NCBI GenBank assembly: GCA_021613535.1
Contig: CP075493.1
Location: 15,996,001-16,060,000, forward strand
Direction of reading: 5' to 3'
DNA length: 64,000 bases
Source of the DNA: Adineta vaga
Lineage: Eukaryota > Rotifera
The notes beneath the pieces are model-generated. The model made no database searches and was not told the DNA's origin. It worked only from the letters and a program-made list of their open reading frames with translations. This document shows, one piece after another, positions 31,237 to 42,540 of this stretch (position 1 is its first letter; every line of letters starts with the position of its first letter). Made by a program: the position numbers and the translations under genes.

Positions 31237-32019
31237 ATGGTTCAAGAAGATCGTGATCTTGTTTATACATATAATACACAAAATCAACGAAATACATTAG
31301 ATGTTTATTATCCTAATCAAAATTTCCAAAGTGATGTTTTAGTTTTTATCTATGGTGGTGCTTGGGAAAGTGGAAGTAAAGGTACTTATAAATATCTTGG
31401 ACGAAATTTTGCTCGAAAAGGTGTAGTTACAGTAATTCCTGATTATAATTTATCGCCAAATTCAATTTTCAGTATGGTTGAAGAATGTACTGCTGCTATC
31501 ATGTGGGTCTATCAAAATATAGCAGCTTATGGTGGAAATCCTAATCGAATCTTTGTAATGGGTCATTCAGCAGGTGGTCATATGATTGCATTGCTCAATT
31601 CTGATCCACGATATTTTCGTCCATATGGTATAAGAAATCCAATTTATGGACTTATTTTACTTGATGCATTTGGTCTTGATATGTATGAATATTTAACTAT
31701 GCCATCATCGAGAAATGATAGATATTATAATACATTTATACAAGTATTTTCTTCTGATTCACGAAATTGGAAACGAGCATCACCAATGCGTTATTCGAGA
31801 AATATAAGAAATCCTCAATTGATTTTAATTGGTGAACGAACTTATCCAACAATTCAAACGCAAAATCGACGTTTATATGGAAAATTAATGAGTTCTCAAC
31901 AAGTACCTATCGAATTCCATGAAATCCCACGAAGAAGTCATACACAAATGGTTTCCTATATGTATTTTAGTCGAAATCAACAATATGATATAATTTTAAA
32001 TTTTATGAATAGATATTAA
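31237..32019 (+). CDS. Alpha/beta hydrolase, BD-FAE / carboxylesterase type
   Basis: 260 residues, intronless, full length for a single-domain esterase. It shows an oxyanion-type FIYGGAWESGSK (residues 38-49), the nucleophile elbow GHSAGGH (Ser111) and a late His in RRSHTQM (about His235). The DVYYPN start and GGNPNRIFVMGHSAGGH match the esterase group with arylformamidase-like and isoprenylcysteine methylesterase-like members. There is no signal peptide, so it is probably cytosolic. The expected acid after the sixth strand (usually GExD) reads LIGERTYPT, so the triad Asp is not obvious; Glu200 may serve or activity may be reduced. Substrate unknown. Confidence 0.8.
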   Translation: MVQEDRDLVYTYNTQNQRNTLDVYYPNQNFQSDVLVFIYGGAWESGSKGTYKYLGRNFARKGVVTVIPDYNLSPNSIFSMVEECTAAIMWVYQNIAAYGGNPNRIFVMGHSAGGHMIALLNSDPRYFRPYGIRNPIYGLILLDAFGLDMYEYLTMPSSRNDRYYNTFIQVFSSDSRNWKRASPMRYSRNIRNPQLILIGERTYPTIQTQNRRLYGKLMSSQQVPIEFHEIPRRSHTQMVSYMYFSRNQQYDIILNFMNRY

Positions 32020-32147
32020 AATCTTGAGTGGTTCTCTTTGATTTAGGTATAGCAAAGTTTTCCCATACTAACTTCGTCATATGTTCAGTTCAGTATTTTC
32101 ATTTCACAATATTCTTTTATTAAAAGATATTAAAACAAAACCATGAA

Positions 32148-32540
32148 TTAGTTACTCAAGGCATGAAACATAGATAAATCGTTTTCATTAATTTCTATTA
32201 ATATTTTAATTGCATTGTCATCAGCATGTGGTGCTTTCATTTCTACAATGAGATCTGAACTTCCATCTTTATTTGGAAGTTGTTGTTCTTTTAGTTTTTG
32301 CTGATAATAAACTTAGTGTATAACATGAGTTAAACGACCAACAAATGCTACTTCAGCTGTAGCAAGTCTATCTACTGCTTCTTGATAACCATAATTAGAA
32401 CAACCATCGTATTGTTTCAAATACAAGCATATTTCGTTCTTTTTAATGATCACATGGTGAATCCATACGGTATAACGATTTATTTGTAAACAAAGGCAAT
32501 AATTGTCCTTGATATGTATAATAAGGAATATAGTCGCTAT
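32148..32540 (-). pseudogene. Unidentified protein C-terminus with one stop
   Basis: The minus strand reads NRYTVWIHHVIIKKNEICLY, LKQYDGCSNYGYQEAVDRLA, TAEVAFVGRLTHVIH, a TAA, then VEMKAPHADDNAIKILIEIN and ENDLSMFHALSN to the stop at 32148. Codon use and residue pattern look like a real, fairly conserved protein. The internal stop could lie inside an unrecognised intron (TTATTATCAG acceptor nearby). No family is assigned. Confidence 0.4.
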
Positions 32541-32753
32541 TGGATTATTTGTAAAAATGTTGTATTATTCAGTATAAAGAGACACATTATTCGATTGAAT
32601 TTCCTTGGAAAAAGACTTTTCTACGAAGCCAAGGTTATCAGTCGCGAATAACAACATTGAGTAAGATCAACATTGACATACTATTGAAAAAAAGAATAAT
32701 GCAAGGTAATTTGATAATTGAATAGATATGATGAATATAATTTGTTTATTTAG

Positions 32754-33356
32754 AATAACAACAGTAGAACGGATAAGTTATGGATTAGGTTTAAAGATAC
32801 GAAATTTAACGCAAAATGAACAAGAAACTAAAAAAATGTATAGGTTTGGAACAGAATGGACGATCGATTTCGAATACTTTACAAATTGATGTAAAAGGTG
32901 GTTCAATTTTATTTCTCTTATTCAAATAGCTTCGTATTTTTATTTTCATAGTTCCAATAACTTTTCTTAGTGAATCAAAAGATTATCCAATTCAAGTTAT
33001 TCTTGCATGTATGTTTGTTTGTATCATCAAACTTAAGTTTTTTATGTTGAAAAAACATTTTTAGAACCGATTTCATCAAAAGTATAAGTTTTCATGTGAT
33101 TAATATTGTAGTTCTACTTCAATTATCATCGATTTCTTCAACAGAAATTAGTACTGATGACAAATTTTCAGCACAACATGTGACGTTTTCTTGTCGTGTT
33201 CAACGTGGTTCATCAACTATTGCTCAACTTCTTGTTAAATGTAATGCCTTTCATCATGTTCTTCTTTTGCTATTTTATTCTTTCATTATTATTGAAGATC
33301 AACCAAAATTTCAAAATCCAAAACTTTCTCATATATTCAGTGCATCAAATCATCCA
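32754..33356 (+). CDS. Unidentified multi-exon gene fragment
   Basis: A series of short exons with GT-AG introns of about 55-90 bp. An exon from 32754 (NGRSISNTLQIDVK in one frame) leads to one after TTTTCATAG at about 32951 (PITFLSESKDYPIQVILA). Next comes an exon after TTCTTCAACAG at about 33144 (STDDKFSAQHVTFSCRVQRG, SSTIAQLLVK) and one from about 33299 (QPKFQNPKLSHIFSASNHPG) with donor GTAACG at 33357. No start or stop codon is identified and no family is recognised. Confidence 0.4.
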
Positions 33357-33995
33357 GGTAACGAACTTTTCTTTCATTGTTTTAATAAAGAGAATTTATT
33401 GATTTTGGAGGTGTTGATGTAGTTGTAGGTGTATCCACGTTATCAAGCACATTCATAGCTTCTTGACGATCTGAAAATCGCTTTTTCGAAAATATTATAA
33501 ATTCAAAGGCCAAAACCATCGAGATATTTTGACATTTCAATCCGTCGAAAAAAACTTCAACATTCAAATAAATCTCATTAAAATCCATTTTATCATAAAC
33601 GGATCAATAGCTCGGATGCAAATAAATAAAACATCTTCACATTTATGCATACTAAAATAAAATGTGTCGTAGAGAAAAGTCTATTATGGATTTTGAATCG
33701 TAGGGTATTCTGGATTAAAATGTGAAACACGATGTATCCGCTGTTGTCTTCATGAATCTTTTGGTTTTTTTTTCAATATTTTATTGTTATTCAAATTAGT
33801 AGTGAAACAAGAACATAAAAAGCTTTTAGTTATTTTGTTTTCATTGATGTATATTTTTATAACTACTAAGTGAAAGTGATGATAGAATGTATGACGCACG
33901 TGCAAAACCACATGTGGATATATATTCTTGTAAGTCTCCGATTGAGATGAGCATGCGATCGCTCGTAATTAGTGTTTAATTCGATTCATGATACA
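33357..33995. other. Non-coding stretch
   Basis: A 68-codon minus-strand frame (33588-33382) is not supported by any motif. Nothing else seen. Confidence 0.4.
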
Positions 33996-34868
33996 TTAAA
34001 ATTTGGAGATTCTAATAATGAATTGTTTCAGGATTGTACGTACTGGCTGATTAGTAAATATTAACAATAATACATCACAAAGCAGAGTTAATGGTGGTAA
34101 GATCAGGAAACACTGGTTTAAAATGGTCGGAACAGAAGCACTTTCGTTGAATAATTGTATAATAAGAGAAGGACTCCATCCCACTATAAACGCGATAAAA
34201 GTACCGATCGTTAGTTTGACTAAGAACACATCACGTTTATCTGATACTTGACCACCCGTGCCTGTAGCATGTACTCGACGTGTGGAATTACGTACAAATA
34301 TAAGAGTGCGAGCATTGTATATGGTAACGATAATGATCGGCAAGAATAGAATAGTGATCAGAGTATAATACGGTAAAATAGTTGCTTCTGCTGAAGTAAA
34401 ACATAAAAACCCATCTACAAATAAGTATGGAAGAGCAACAAGACAAGCAACAACCCATCCCATAATGATACAACACCAAAGACATAGATTTGAACGAAAA
34501 ATAAGTTTATGTGCATAAACAATCGCCAGGAATCTACTAATAGCCAATACACTATGTGCATACATCAATTGACATGCCGCCATACCAATCAAAAAAGTTT
34601 GAATGCGACAAGAGAAGTCATTGAATGTATTCAATAGTTGTCGAACATTCATCATTAACATCATAACACTGAACCATGCACTCGTGAGACAAACATTGAG
34701 TGTGAACCAATTTAATTTGTTGTTACGAAGTTTTGGCTGAATTAGTATGAGAACTGTGTAAACAATAGCAAGAATAACTACGAGCGAATATAGTGATATC
34801 TCAGCGATAGAAGAAAAAGAAGATCCATTGATATTGGAAGTAGACGCATCGTCAGAGTTATTCATCAT
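33996..34868 (-). CDS. Rhodopsin-like 7TM G-protein-coupled receptor
   Basis: 290 residues from the ATG at 34868 (or 34865), intronless. Seven hydrophobic segments are seen, beginning ISLYSLVVILAIVYTVLILI and ending PTILNQCFLILPPLTLLCDV. The third helix ends HSVLAISRFLAIVY, a variant of the DRY region (SRF). Cys in FNDFSCRIQ and in GFLCFTSAE fit the TM3-ECL2 disulfide. Helix 6 carries FIVGWSPSLIIQLF and helix 7 CDVLLLIFTNQPVR replaces NPxxY. N-glycosylation sites occur at the N-terminus. It resembles the large group of lineage-specific receptors in bdelloids; the ligand is unknown. Confidence 0.8.
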   Translation of the reverse strand: MMNNSDDASTSNINGSSFSSIAEISLYSLVVILAIVYTVLILIQPKLRNNKLNWFTLNVCLTSAWFSVMMLMMNVRQLLNTFNDFSCRIQTFLIGMAACQLMYAHSVLAISRFLAIVYAHKLIFRSNLCLWCCIIMGWVVACLVALPYLFVDGFLCFTSAEATILPYYTLITILFLPIIIVTIYNARTLIFVRNSTRRVHATGTGGQVSDKRDVFLVKLTIGTFIAFIVGWSPSLIIQLFNESASVPTILNQCFLILPPLTLLCDVLLLIFTNQPVRTILKQFIIRISKF

Positions 34869-35919
34869 TAGTATTACCAAGAAATGAAAGATTGACTAGC
34901 GGCAAACAACATGTTGTAATGATGAATCATTTGCTTGTTGAACTATATAATTTGAATGAATATCTAAAATTAGTTTTCCGTTATTTATTAGAAGAGATAA
35001 TGGAATATCAATATCAAAACAGATTTCTCAGTAACTAAGACAACATTAAAATAACTTTGTGATGACTATAAAATAGAATTAAAAAGAGCTATGAGGAATA
35101 TTAATGATGAGAGCTTCATGCTAGAATAACTCGCTTTGTACATGATATAAAATGTCGTATTTTACATCGTTTCATAGAAAAAAGAATATTTTTTTCTACT
35201 CTCATACTCTCTTTCCTTTATTGTAGTATAATGGAACAAAAAATAATAATGAGAGCTCTAAACTTTGATTCAATGGATGTATTCACTTCAATTTTTTTCA
35301 TAGAAAAATGAATTTCTAAATATGAAAAAATGCAAGATAGTATAGAATAAAAATTACACTATGCTACTATTATGCGATGATTTAAAACAATGTGCGCGAC
35401 CGAATTGTTTACAGTAACATCTTCTAATACAAAAGAAACCATCATAAAGGAGAAAATTACATAAATAAAAAAAAAACAAATTTGTAAATATTAAATCTTA
35501 ATACACAATCAAATCACAATTATATATATTCTGATTGACAAAAACATAAACTATCTGATAATTATGAACGTTAAAATATATCTTCATCATAATCATCCGC
35601 TTGCATTTCTCAATTGTCTCCACGTCATCATATTCTTTTTTTCGTTTGTCAGTTTCATTCTGATGATCTTTTCTGACTTGACACGCTATCTTGAGGATGT
35701 GGGTGCGGTGAATGAGAATTATGTTCACACCCACACACTCAACTTTCAAACAATATTAACTTTACAAACAGTAGTATATTAGTCGATATACGTATTTTAT
35801 TTGAAAATTAATCGATCATCTTTAGTGACATATTTTCAACTATCTTATATAACATCAAAATCGACGGATGTGAACGAGAGTGATTGTACCTTCTTCACCA
35901 TTACCCACACTTTTTTTTA
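34869..35919. other. Non-coding stretch
   Basis: Contains one complete telomere-like hairpin (35690-35742). Otherwise AT-rich intergenic DNA. Confidence 0.5.
35690..35742. repeat. Telomere-like hairpin element, complete
   Basis: CTTGAGGATGTGGGTGCGG arm, a spacer of about 20 bp, and an arm CACACCCACACACTCAA. It is intergenic, about 180 bp from the end of the NHL-EGF gene. Confidence 0.8.
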
Positions 35920-38857
35920 TTAAACAGTTGTTTCTATTACAGTTATAGTCGGAATATCCGTTGATAGTTGTTCTGATGGTGGATTGACATAAACAAATCG
36001 TTGAATAATATGTTTTCTTCGTTTTACCATTAGTTTTTCTTGTCGAATTCGTTTTCGTTCTTCAGCGACTGGATCAATTCCAAAGCCATATTTTAATATA
36101 TCCATAATTATAATAAATAGAGCAACAGTTATCATAGCAATAATTGCAATATAAGAGAAAGATTTTGAAATCATTTTAAAAATAATAATGTTTTTTAATG
36201 TTATTTCACAATGACGACCAACATAATAATTATTACCAAGACATTCACATGTATAATTGAGTAATAATGGTCGACAAACACCATTATTCAAGCATGTAAC
36301 ATTTTTAAAATTACAATAATTAATCATTGACTCACAATGGATACCTTGCCAACCATCATTACATGTACAATTAAATGTTTTTGACAATATTTCAAAACAT
36401 TTACCTATGAATTAGATTATCATTTTTTAAAAGAAAAAGAAAGTATATAAGTAGGTACCATGATTTAGACAGGTATGTGATTTACAAAGTTGATGATTAA
36501 ATTCACAATAAGTACCATTGAAACCGGGTGAACAGGAACAATTAAAATCAAGAGTTTCATTGTTTATACTGATACATGTACCATTATTTTGACATGGGTT
36601 AGATACGTTACATATATTATTTGAAATATTACAATTAGAACCAATATAGGCAGTGCTATTACATTGCTTAGGAATAAAAGTTAATATTGATTGTCTAACT
36701 AAAAAGAAAATAAAGATAATAAAAAAAGTTGAAAAAAACACACTAACTTGTAGTTTCTCTTATTGTTGTGGTGAGATATGTTGTCGAATCTATGAAATAC
36801 AAATATTTAATTTCTATGCAACAAATTATAAAGAAATTAATATAGTTACGGAATAGTTCAACTGATGAAGTTGATGCAGATATTGCTTTGGAATCAGACG
36901 TAGATAAAGTGTTTGTCGAACTTTCACCTACAAATAGGAATCAAAATAATAAAATTGATCAAATTGAGGGTGTGGATGTGAAAGAAGAGGTACCTACACC
37001 CACACCCTCAACAATCTCAGAAAAATACCTGTTTCTTCAAAATTATCTTGATGAACTGTTGACAAAATAGTTGTTGGTATAGTATTTTGTGTGATTGATG
37101 TTGTTATTTGATGTGATGACACACTTTCATCTAAAATAAAAGTCAAGTTAACCCGTTGAATATTATCGACATCTATAGGCGGCAGAGAAATTCTTATGAA
37201 AAAAATGAAAAAATATACTTTCTGTGTTATGTTTTTTCCATAAATAATAAATCATTTGGAAGATCTTATAACATTTTAAGAAGTTTTCTGACTCGAAATT
37301 ATTCTACTATAATAGTATTTTTCTGTATCCACTGTATTTTCATTCATATCCGATAAAGATTTATGTCCTAAGCAGTGCTTCTGAATTGCTACTTATTGTT
37401 TCAGAAAGTATGTCAGGTTCATGATATATATATATATATATATATCAACAAAAGATTTATTAGTTTTAAATACCTAGAAATTTATAAAATCTCAGGAAAA
37501 AAGTGTGAGAATTTTTGATAGAAGGAGCTCTAATGCTTATAGAGCTACCCTTTCCTTTATTTCTTCATATCATATATTGTATCGTTCTCACGCAAAACAG
37601 TCACTTATATACCCTTCCGAAAGAGAAAAGGACAAATGATAATAAGGACAGGATACAAAATAAGCACAAAATGCAAAATGAAGACAAATATAAAGATGTG
37701 ACGCTTTTCATTGATTCGTCAGAAAAAGGTTTTTAGTTCGCGAAAAAAAACTTAACAGTTAAGGGGTTAATGAAAATCTATTCTATTATAGAAATACTTA
37801 CTGCAAGTATTTGCAATTAAAGCAAACATTTTAATAGGTTTATCACTTATGTCACTGACAAAAATATTTCCTTCTTTATTGAAAGCAAGAGAATTTGGAT
37901 GAATGAATTGATTAGCTGCTGAACCCTGTGACTGAGAACATCCAAATAAACATTGAAAACCAGTCTGCCCTAATTTAATAATACGATTATTGTCTCGATC
38001 TGCAATGAATAAATTATCATCCATGTCAATAATGACTGCAACTGGACCATTGAGTCCAATATTGTTTGTCACTGTTTTTCCTGTCACAGTTATGCCGTTC
38101 ATTTCTTCGGGTGGAAAACACTGAATTCTGTGATTTCCATAATCTGCTACATATAAAGTGAGATTAGGATGAACATATATTCCAAAAGGACTATTCAATT
38201 TATCTAATGTATTTCCATAGTCGCTATGTTTGCCTGCAACAGTTATCGATTGACTTTCACTATCATTGAGTGATATTTTTTCCACTATATGAAGGTCATG
38301 GACAGAACAGTAAAGCATATTATTTATATCAATAAAAAGGCCATAACATCGTCCACTGACAGTTGCTGCCTTACTACTATTGTATGATTTTAATATCCAC
38401 TTGTCTATTCGCTTATTATTACCATTGTCAATATAAACATCACCATTTATTGTTACGAACAAACTGCTCGGATTATTTCCATCAGGATCAAGCTGTATGA
38501 ATTGCATATCTCCTTGGAACCAAACAAAAAGACGATGTTTGTCAAAATCAGTCACGTAAATAGTATTGTTAATACTAACAAAAATAATATTGCGTGCGTT
38601 CGAAATCAGCGATCGGTTTGCAAAAGTTGTGGCATTCGGATTCCAAGTTGCATTCGGACAAAATTTAGGTCGATTGTAAGAAAGAGCTAAAAAAGAAAAT
38701 AAATATTATTACAAACATTACATTTTGTTTCGATAAAAAAAGTATCTATTGATGTAAATTCTAAAAAACTCTCTTCAAGAATTAATATTTTACCTGATTC
38801 TCCATTAACAAATAATTGAATAATTACTGTTAAAATGATAAAATGAATTAAAAACAT
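35920..38857 (-). CDS. NHL-propeller / Ser-Thr stalk / EGF / single-TM receptor-like protein, seven exons
   Basis: The exons 38857-38794, 38686-37802, 37130-37029, 36927-36850, 36789-36748, 36698-36459 and 36404-35920 have GT-AG borders, all in phase 1. They total 1896 nt and give 631 residues with no stop. Exon 1 is a signal peptide (MFLIHFIILTVIIQLFVNG). Exon 2 is an NHL beta-propeller (LFVTINGDVYIDNGNNKRID, LTLYVADYGNHRIQCF, NLFIADRDNNRIIKL). Exons 3-5 encode a Ser/Thr-rich stalk. Exons 6-7 hold EGF-like modules (NPCQNNGTCI, CSPGFNGTYCEF, CNDGWQGIHCE, NGVC), a membrane helix (YIAIIAMITVALFIIIMDIL) and a basic cytoplasmic tail. A telomere-like hairpin lies inside intron 3, and intron 2 is unusually long (671 bp). 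Likely a cell-surface adhesion or recognition protein. Confidence 0.85.
36964..37011. repeat. Telomere-like hairpin element inside intron 3 of the NHL-EGF gene
   Basis: TTGAGGGTGTGGATGTG arm, a 14-bp spacer, and an arm TACACCCACACCCTCAA. The host intron is 101 bp; without the 48-bp element it would be 53 bp, the common size here. The host gene remains splice-compatible. Confidence 0.85.
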
Positions 38858-39583
38858 TTCAAAATATGTTTGTTGAATACTTTCTACAACTTTAATATCG
38901 TAGATATGAAGAAAAAATTTTAATTTTAATTTTTTTTCATATATTTAAGCAACATTGAAAATATTTTCTCGAAGAAATATTCTATTCATCGATAACAATG
39001 GAGAGAAAAAAGGCAGTCTTAAAAGATAAATAAAGTATTAATTACAAGTGTCAATAAGTTTTATTGTATTCTTTTTAATTTGATCATTTTATTTTTTTAA
39101 CAAACCTGACCATTATTATGAATATTGTTAGTTCAAAAGAAGATATAATCATTATCATAATCACGTATTTCTGTATAATTAATATTCTTCATCTGCAAAC
39201 CAAAAAATACTATTTCTTTTTTCAAATCACGTATTTCTTCATATGAACATGAATGAAGATATTTATACTAATCTAAAATCCTCGCTTATTGTTATATCGT
39301 CTGTATACTGTATATTAATAATTTTATTTATTTATCGATGACTAAATCGAATTACGCTTAGTAGTATCGTTAAAAACGAAGTTGAGTAATTTTGTTAAGT
39401 AAGCGTATTGCTGTTGATATTCTGTAACTCTCACACATACATCCACCTAGAAATATCTGAAATTAAATTTTATCCGAATCCATCATAACAATTTCTAAAT
39501 CGTTAAATTTGTTACTTGCATGGCCTCACACATATTCTCATTCACGTCCACACCATCAAGTTCTTCTGCTTGTGTATAAACTG
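38858..39583. other. Non-coding stretch
   Basis: Promoter side of the NHL-EGF gene. It ends with a degenerate half-repeat (CCACACCATCAAG, 39548-39560). No gene seen. Confidence 0.45.
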
Positions 39584-39806
39584 TTAACTTTCGGAAATCA
39601 TTTCCGACATAGATAGCTCTAGGACTCTTTCCTTAAAATTGATTGACATCATGAAGTAGATGCCCGTAATGTTTGTGCATATCTCATGGCCTTCAATGAG
39701 TATCGCTCGGCCGACGCGAACACCTGGTTCATCAGTATTCCTATTAATGGTCCCGTTGGCAGCACATCGAATTTCAGTCCATATTAGTTCAGTTTCATTC
39801 ATCCTT
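39584..39806 (-). pseudogene. Unidentified gene fragment cut by a telomere-like hairpin
   Basis: Directly after the hairpin (39807-39861) the minus strand reads RRMNETELIWTEIRCAANGT, DEPGVRVGRAILIEGHEICT and NITGIYFMMSINFKERVLEL to a stop at 39584. The residue pattern and GC content look coding. There is no family match. The sequence on the far side of the hairpin is not clearly the same protein. Confidence 0.4.
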
Positions 39807-39861
39807 CTTGAGGGTAGGTGTGAGTGAGTGAAGACTGAACAATCACCCACACCCACACCCT
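39807..39861. repeat. Telomere-like hairpin element, complete
   Basis: CTTGAGGGTAGGTGTGAGTG arm, a spacer of about 15 bp, and an arm CACCCACACCCACACCCT. It borders the gene fragment at 39584-39806. Confidence 0.85.
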
Positions 39862-40082
39862 GATGGAGAAAAGGCATAGTCTTCAAATGACAAGGGAACC
39901 ATTAAAGAAAGCGATCCAAACAGCACAACTCATTCGAAAATATTGAAGAGGTACATAAAAAAATGAATACTTCTGCTTTGCACTCCTACAACTAAATCGA
40001 CAATAAAACTAATCGGAAAGATAACTCATTTCAATATAACATCATCATAAGAATCTTCAGTAGAATCAGCACACGTCAACTA
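39862..40082. other. Short non-coding stretch
   Basis: No feature recognised. Confidence 0.35.
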
Positions 40083-40291
40083 GACCGGTTATCAGAAGAT
40101 GTAGGTTCTTTGAGTCCTGCTCGTATTTTATGATCTTTCTTTACAAGTTTTTCGTACTTATTCAGACATTTCCATATGGTTGCATTCTATTGAAATTTAT
40201 GTATATTTCCGTGGATAGAAGTTACGATTACTTAAGTTTTTTAACTCTTTAATTAAATTATTTAAACACACCCACACCCACACCCACACCC
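40083..40291 (+). mobile_element. SINE with telomere-like (ACACCC)n tail, copy 2 (5'-truncated)
   Basis: Matches copy 1 (15541-15789) from GACCGGTTATC through the damaged B-box region (GTAGGTTCTTTGAGTCCTGC), TTTACAAGTTTTTCGTAC and CCGTGGATAGAAG, then TTTAAACACACC and a clean run of four ACACCC units (to 40291). The A-box half of the head is missing, as expected for 5'-truncated retroposition. The tail is followed at once by a GC-richer gene fragment. Confidence 0.75.
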
Positions 40292-40396
40292 GTATACGAT
40301 CCATATCCAGTAGTCCGTGAATGAAACACGGAAACTGCACCCTCAACCGCTTTGGATGCGATGACCGGATCCAGGTTTCAGGTACGGGTATCGTAG

Positions 40397-40737
40397 TGCT
40401 CGGGAACTAGCTCGGAAACGGTCATCGGAATCCCTGCACGGGAATATACGGAAATTTTATCGGTTCCAGTCGTTTCCCGCCGTACCGAATTGATCTGGGA
40501 TGCTATTAAAAATCATCGTGTTTGTCCATCATGGGTTTTCAATGTAAATATTTAAATATTTAGAAGAAAGTATTTTTTATTTTATTTCAGTCGTTAACAT
40601 CATTGAAACCATCAACAAAAGTTCTTCATTTATCAGAATTTGATGAGAAAGAAGTTGTTTTATTATTATCAACACCACCGGTTACTTTTCGTCATTTTTC
40701 ATATATTATAAACCAAATATTGGAATACTTAAAATAA
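40397..40737 (+). pseudogene. Unidentified two-exon gene fragment in a GC-richer patch
   Basis: An open frame from 40397 reads TVIGIPAREYTEILSVPVVS, RRTELIWDAIKNHRVCPSWV, FN. A GTAAATATTT donor (about 40549) and TTTATTTCAG acceptor (about 40590) follow. It continues SLTSLKPSTKVLHLSEFDEK and EVVLLLSTPPVTFRHFSYII to a stop at 40737. Phase 0 joining works. The first exon is clearly GC-richer than its surroundings and has no start; a stop (TAG at 40394) precedes it. No family is recognised. Confidence 0.45.
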
Positions 40738-40973
40738 ATCCATTTATATATTCAAACTTTTCATTTTATATAAATATTTAAACTATCTATGGTAAAATGA
40801 TTAGCACAAAATAGAAATAAAAATAGCCGAACGCATATAGAACTTCAGAATAATGATGTTACTATGAGTTAATAAACATAGGATCTAATTTTAGATTGCC
40901 GAAATTTTATTCTTAATGTTAAATAAATATTGATGAGAGATAAAAATGAATTGGAAATATAAAGATTGATTGA

Positions 40974-41543
40974 TTATTGATTGATAATCGGTATACAAAT
41001 TTCATTTTTTCTAAAATAAGGAATTGTATATGGAGGATTATAACCAAAATAAAGAACATCCTTTCTATTTGAAGATAATTCAATTCCATCACAATGAGCA
41101 GCTTCTCGAAGTTCTTTTTCTTTTGCTGCAATTTTTTCTGTTGACATTGACATATTGAATGTAATACATGCCATATTACGTGAATTTGATACTTCTACTA
41201 GATGAATATTTCCATCATTTGCTGTTGGAACTTGATCCAATGATTTAAATGTTGATGGTGACATTATAAATGACATTGTCCGTTTGATAACATTGTCATT
41301 TTCAGTTTGTTGTATTATAACAGGAGCTGTCATGGAGATTTTTGTTTGTGTATTGTTATTTCCAGATATAAAATTAAATAATGGAAAAAATCCAGTTGTA
41401 GATTTCGATGTAAAACCTGTATTTGGCGGAAGTTCATACGTATTTTGTGCTAGAAATTGTTTATGATATCGACGAATTTCGTAGGTGTCTTTCTTTGCAA
41501 TAACATCGTATGGAGGAGTTTCAACACTAATACCACCGAACAT
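40974..41543 (-). CDS. SOUL-family haem-binding protein
   Basis: 189 residues, intronless, close to the usual 190-210. It begins GGISVETPPYDVIAKKDTYE and IRRYHKQFLAQNTY, the conserved ETP.Y.V....YEIR.Y start of SOUL/HEBP proteins. It continues with FFPLFNFISGNN, KISMTAPVIIQQT (the (K/M)I.MT.PV signature) and MSFIMSPST, and ends with FGYNPPYTIPYFRKNEICI, matching the Y.PP...P..R.NE C-terminal signature. There is no signal peptide, so it is likely cytosolic. The family binds tetrapyrroles and has roles in haem handling; the exact function is unknown. Confidence 0.9.
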   Translation of the reverse strand: MFGGISVETPPYDVIAKKDTYEIRRYHKQFLAQNTYELPPNTGFTSKSTTGFFPLFNFISGNNNTQTKISMTAPVIIQQTENDNVIKRTMSFIMSPSTFKSLDQVPTANDGNIHLVEVSNSRNMACITFNMSMSTEKIAAKEKELREAAHCDGIELSSNRKDVLYFGYNPPYTIPYFRKNEICIPIINQ

Positions 41544-42540
41544 CGTTTGATTTATGTAAAATTAAATTTTGCGTAAAAAGTTTTTTATGTTGCTGCTTTT
41601 ATAGACATCGCCTAGTTATTATTATATAACTCTATCGATTATATAAGCGTTTATATAATGGTGGTTACATAACTTCATTTTACTCACTAAGGTTAAAATA
41701 CGAACATACTTTTTTCTTTCTGTCGTTGCATAAAAAACGAATGAATCATAGAAATTTCATTACAGAGTCACTGATATAATCAGCACTCTACGATCTTATT
41801 ATAGATGTCACTTCAGAATGTTGCTGAGAAATTTAATATGCATTGTGCCAGTTTATGAGAACATAACAGTTTTACAATAGATCAAAAATATATTAAATCT
41901 TTATTTTGTTCGTTCTTGTTCTTAAAATAAAAGCTCTCTTATTCCAATCATCTCTGCTCAAATACTATAGTTACTCACATTTGAATTATTCGGTTGTCTT
42001 ACAGATAATAAGATAACTCTCAGCTAAAGATATTATTTTTGAGTTTATACCCGTTGTTGAAAAGCAGCGAAATAGCAAAAAATGAATATATCTGAGGGTG
42101 TGAGTGAGCGTGAGTGCGTCTAATGAGCACACACCCACACCCTCAAGAATAAGCTATCAGATAAAAGAAGTGATATAACCCAAAAACTGCGGAAATTCAA
42201 CAAAATAGTACCCTCAGAGAAGCGCTATTTTCAACTTTTCTCAGGAGGTATAATGAGCCCCATATTTATTTTTCCTACAGGACATAGATTTCATCGTCAA
42301 GATACATCTCTTCTCACTAAATTGCAAGGAGATAAAACATAGACGTGCTAAGTTACCATGGACCACACTGTATGCGACCTTATCCTGTAACCATTAACTC
42401 TACTCTCAAAATGATATAAAATCTTTAGAAATCACAGAAATTCAGTTCAGCTTGGAAAACTGAATAAGAAGAGTTATTTTTTAATGGATTTGTGTTTGCA
42501 TCTAGGGGTTTACGATCGTAAGCAACCTTATCAATCTATA
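41544..42540. other. Non-coding stretch
   Basis: Contains one complete telomere-like hairpin (42092-42147). Nothing else seen. Confidence 0.5.
42092..42147. repeat. Telomere-like hairpin element, complete
   Basis: CTGAGGGTGTGAGTGAG arm, a spacer of about 20 bp, and an arm CACACACCCACACCCTCAAG. Confidence 0.85.

Noticed and set aside
39584-39886. A 100-residue frame running through a telomere-like hairpin as one protein
   Set aside because: The N-terminal part (GVGVGD region) is simply translated repeat; only the part after the hairpin has protein-like composition.
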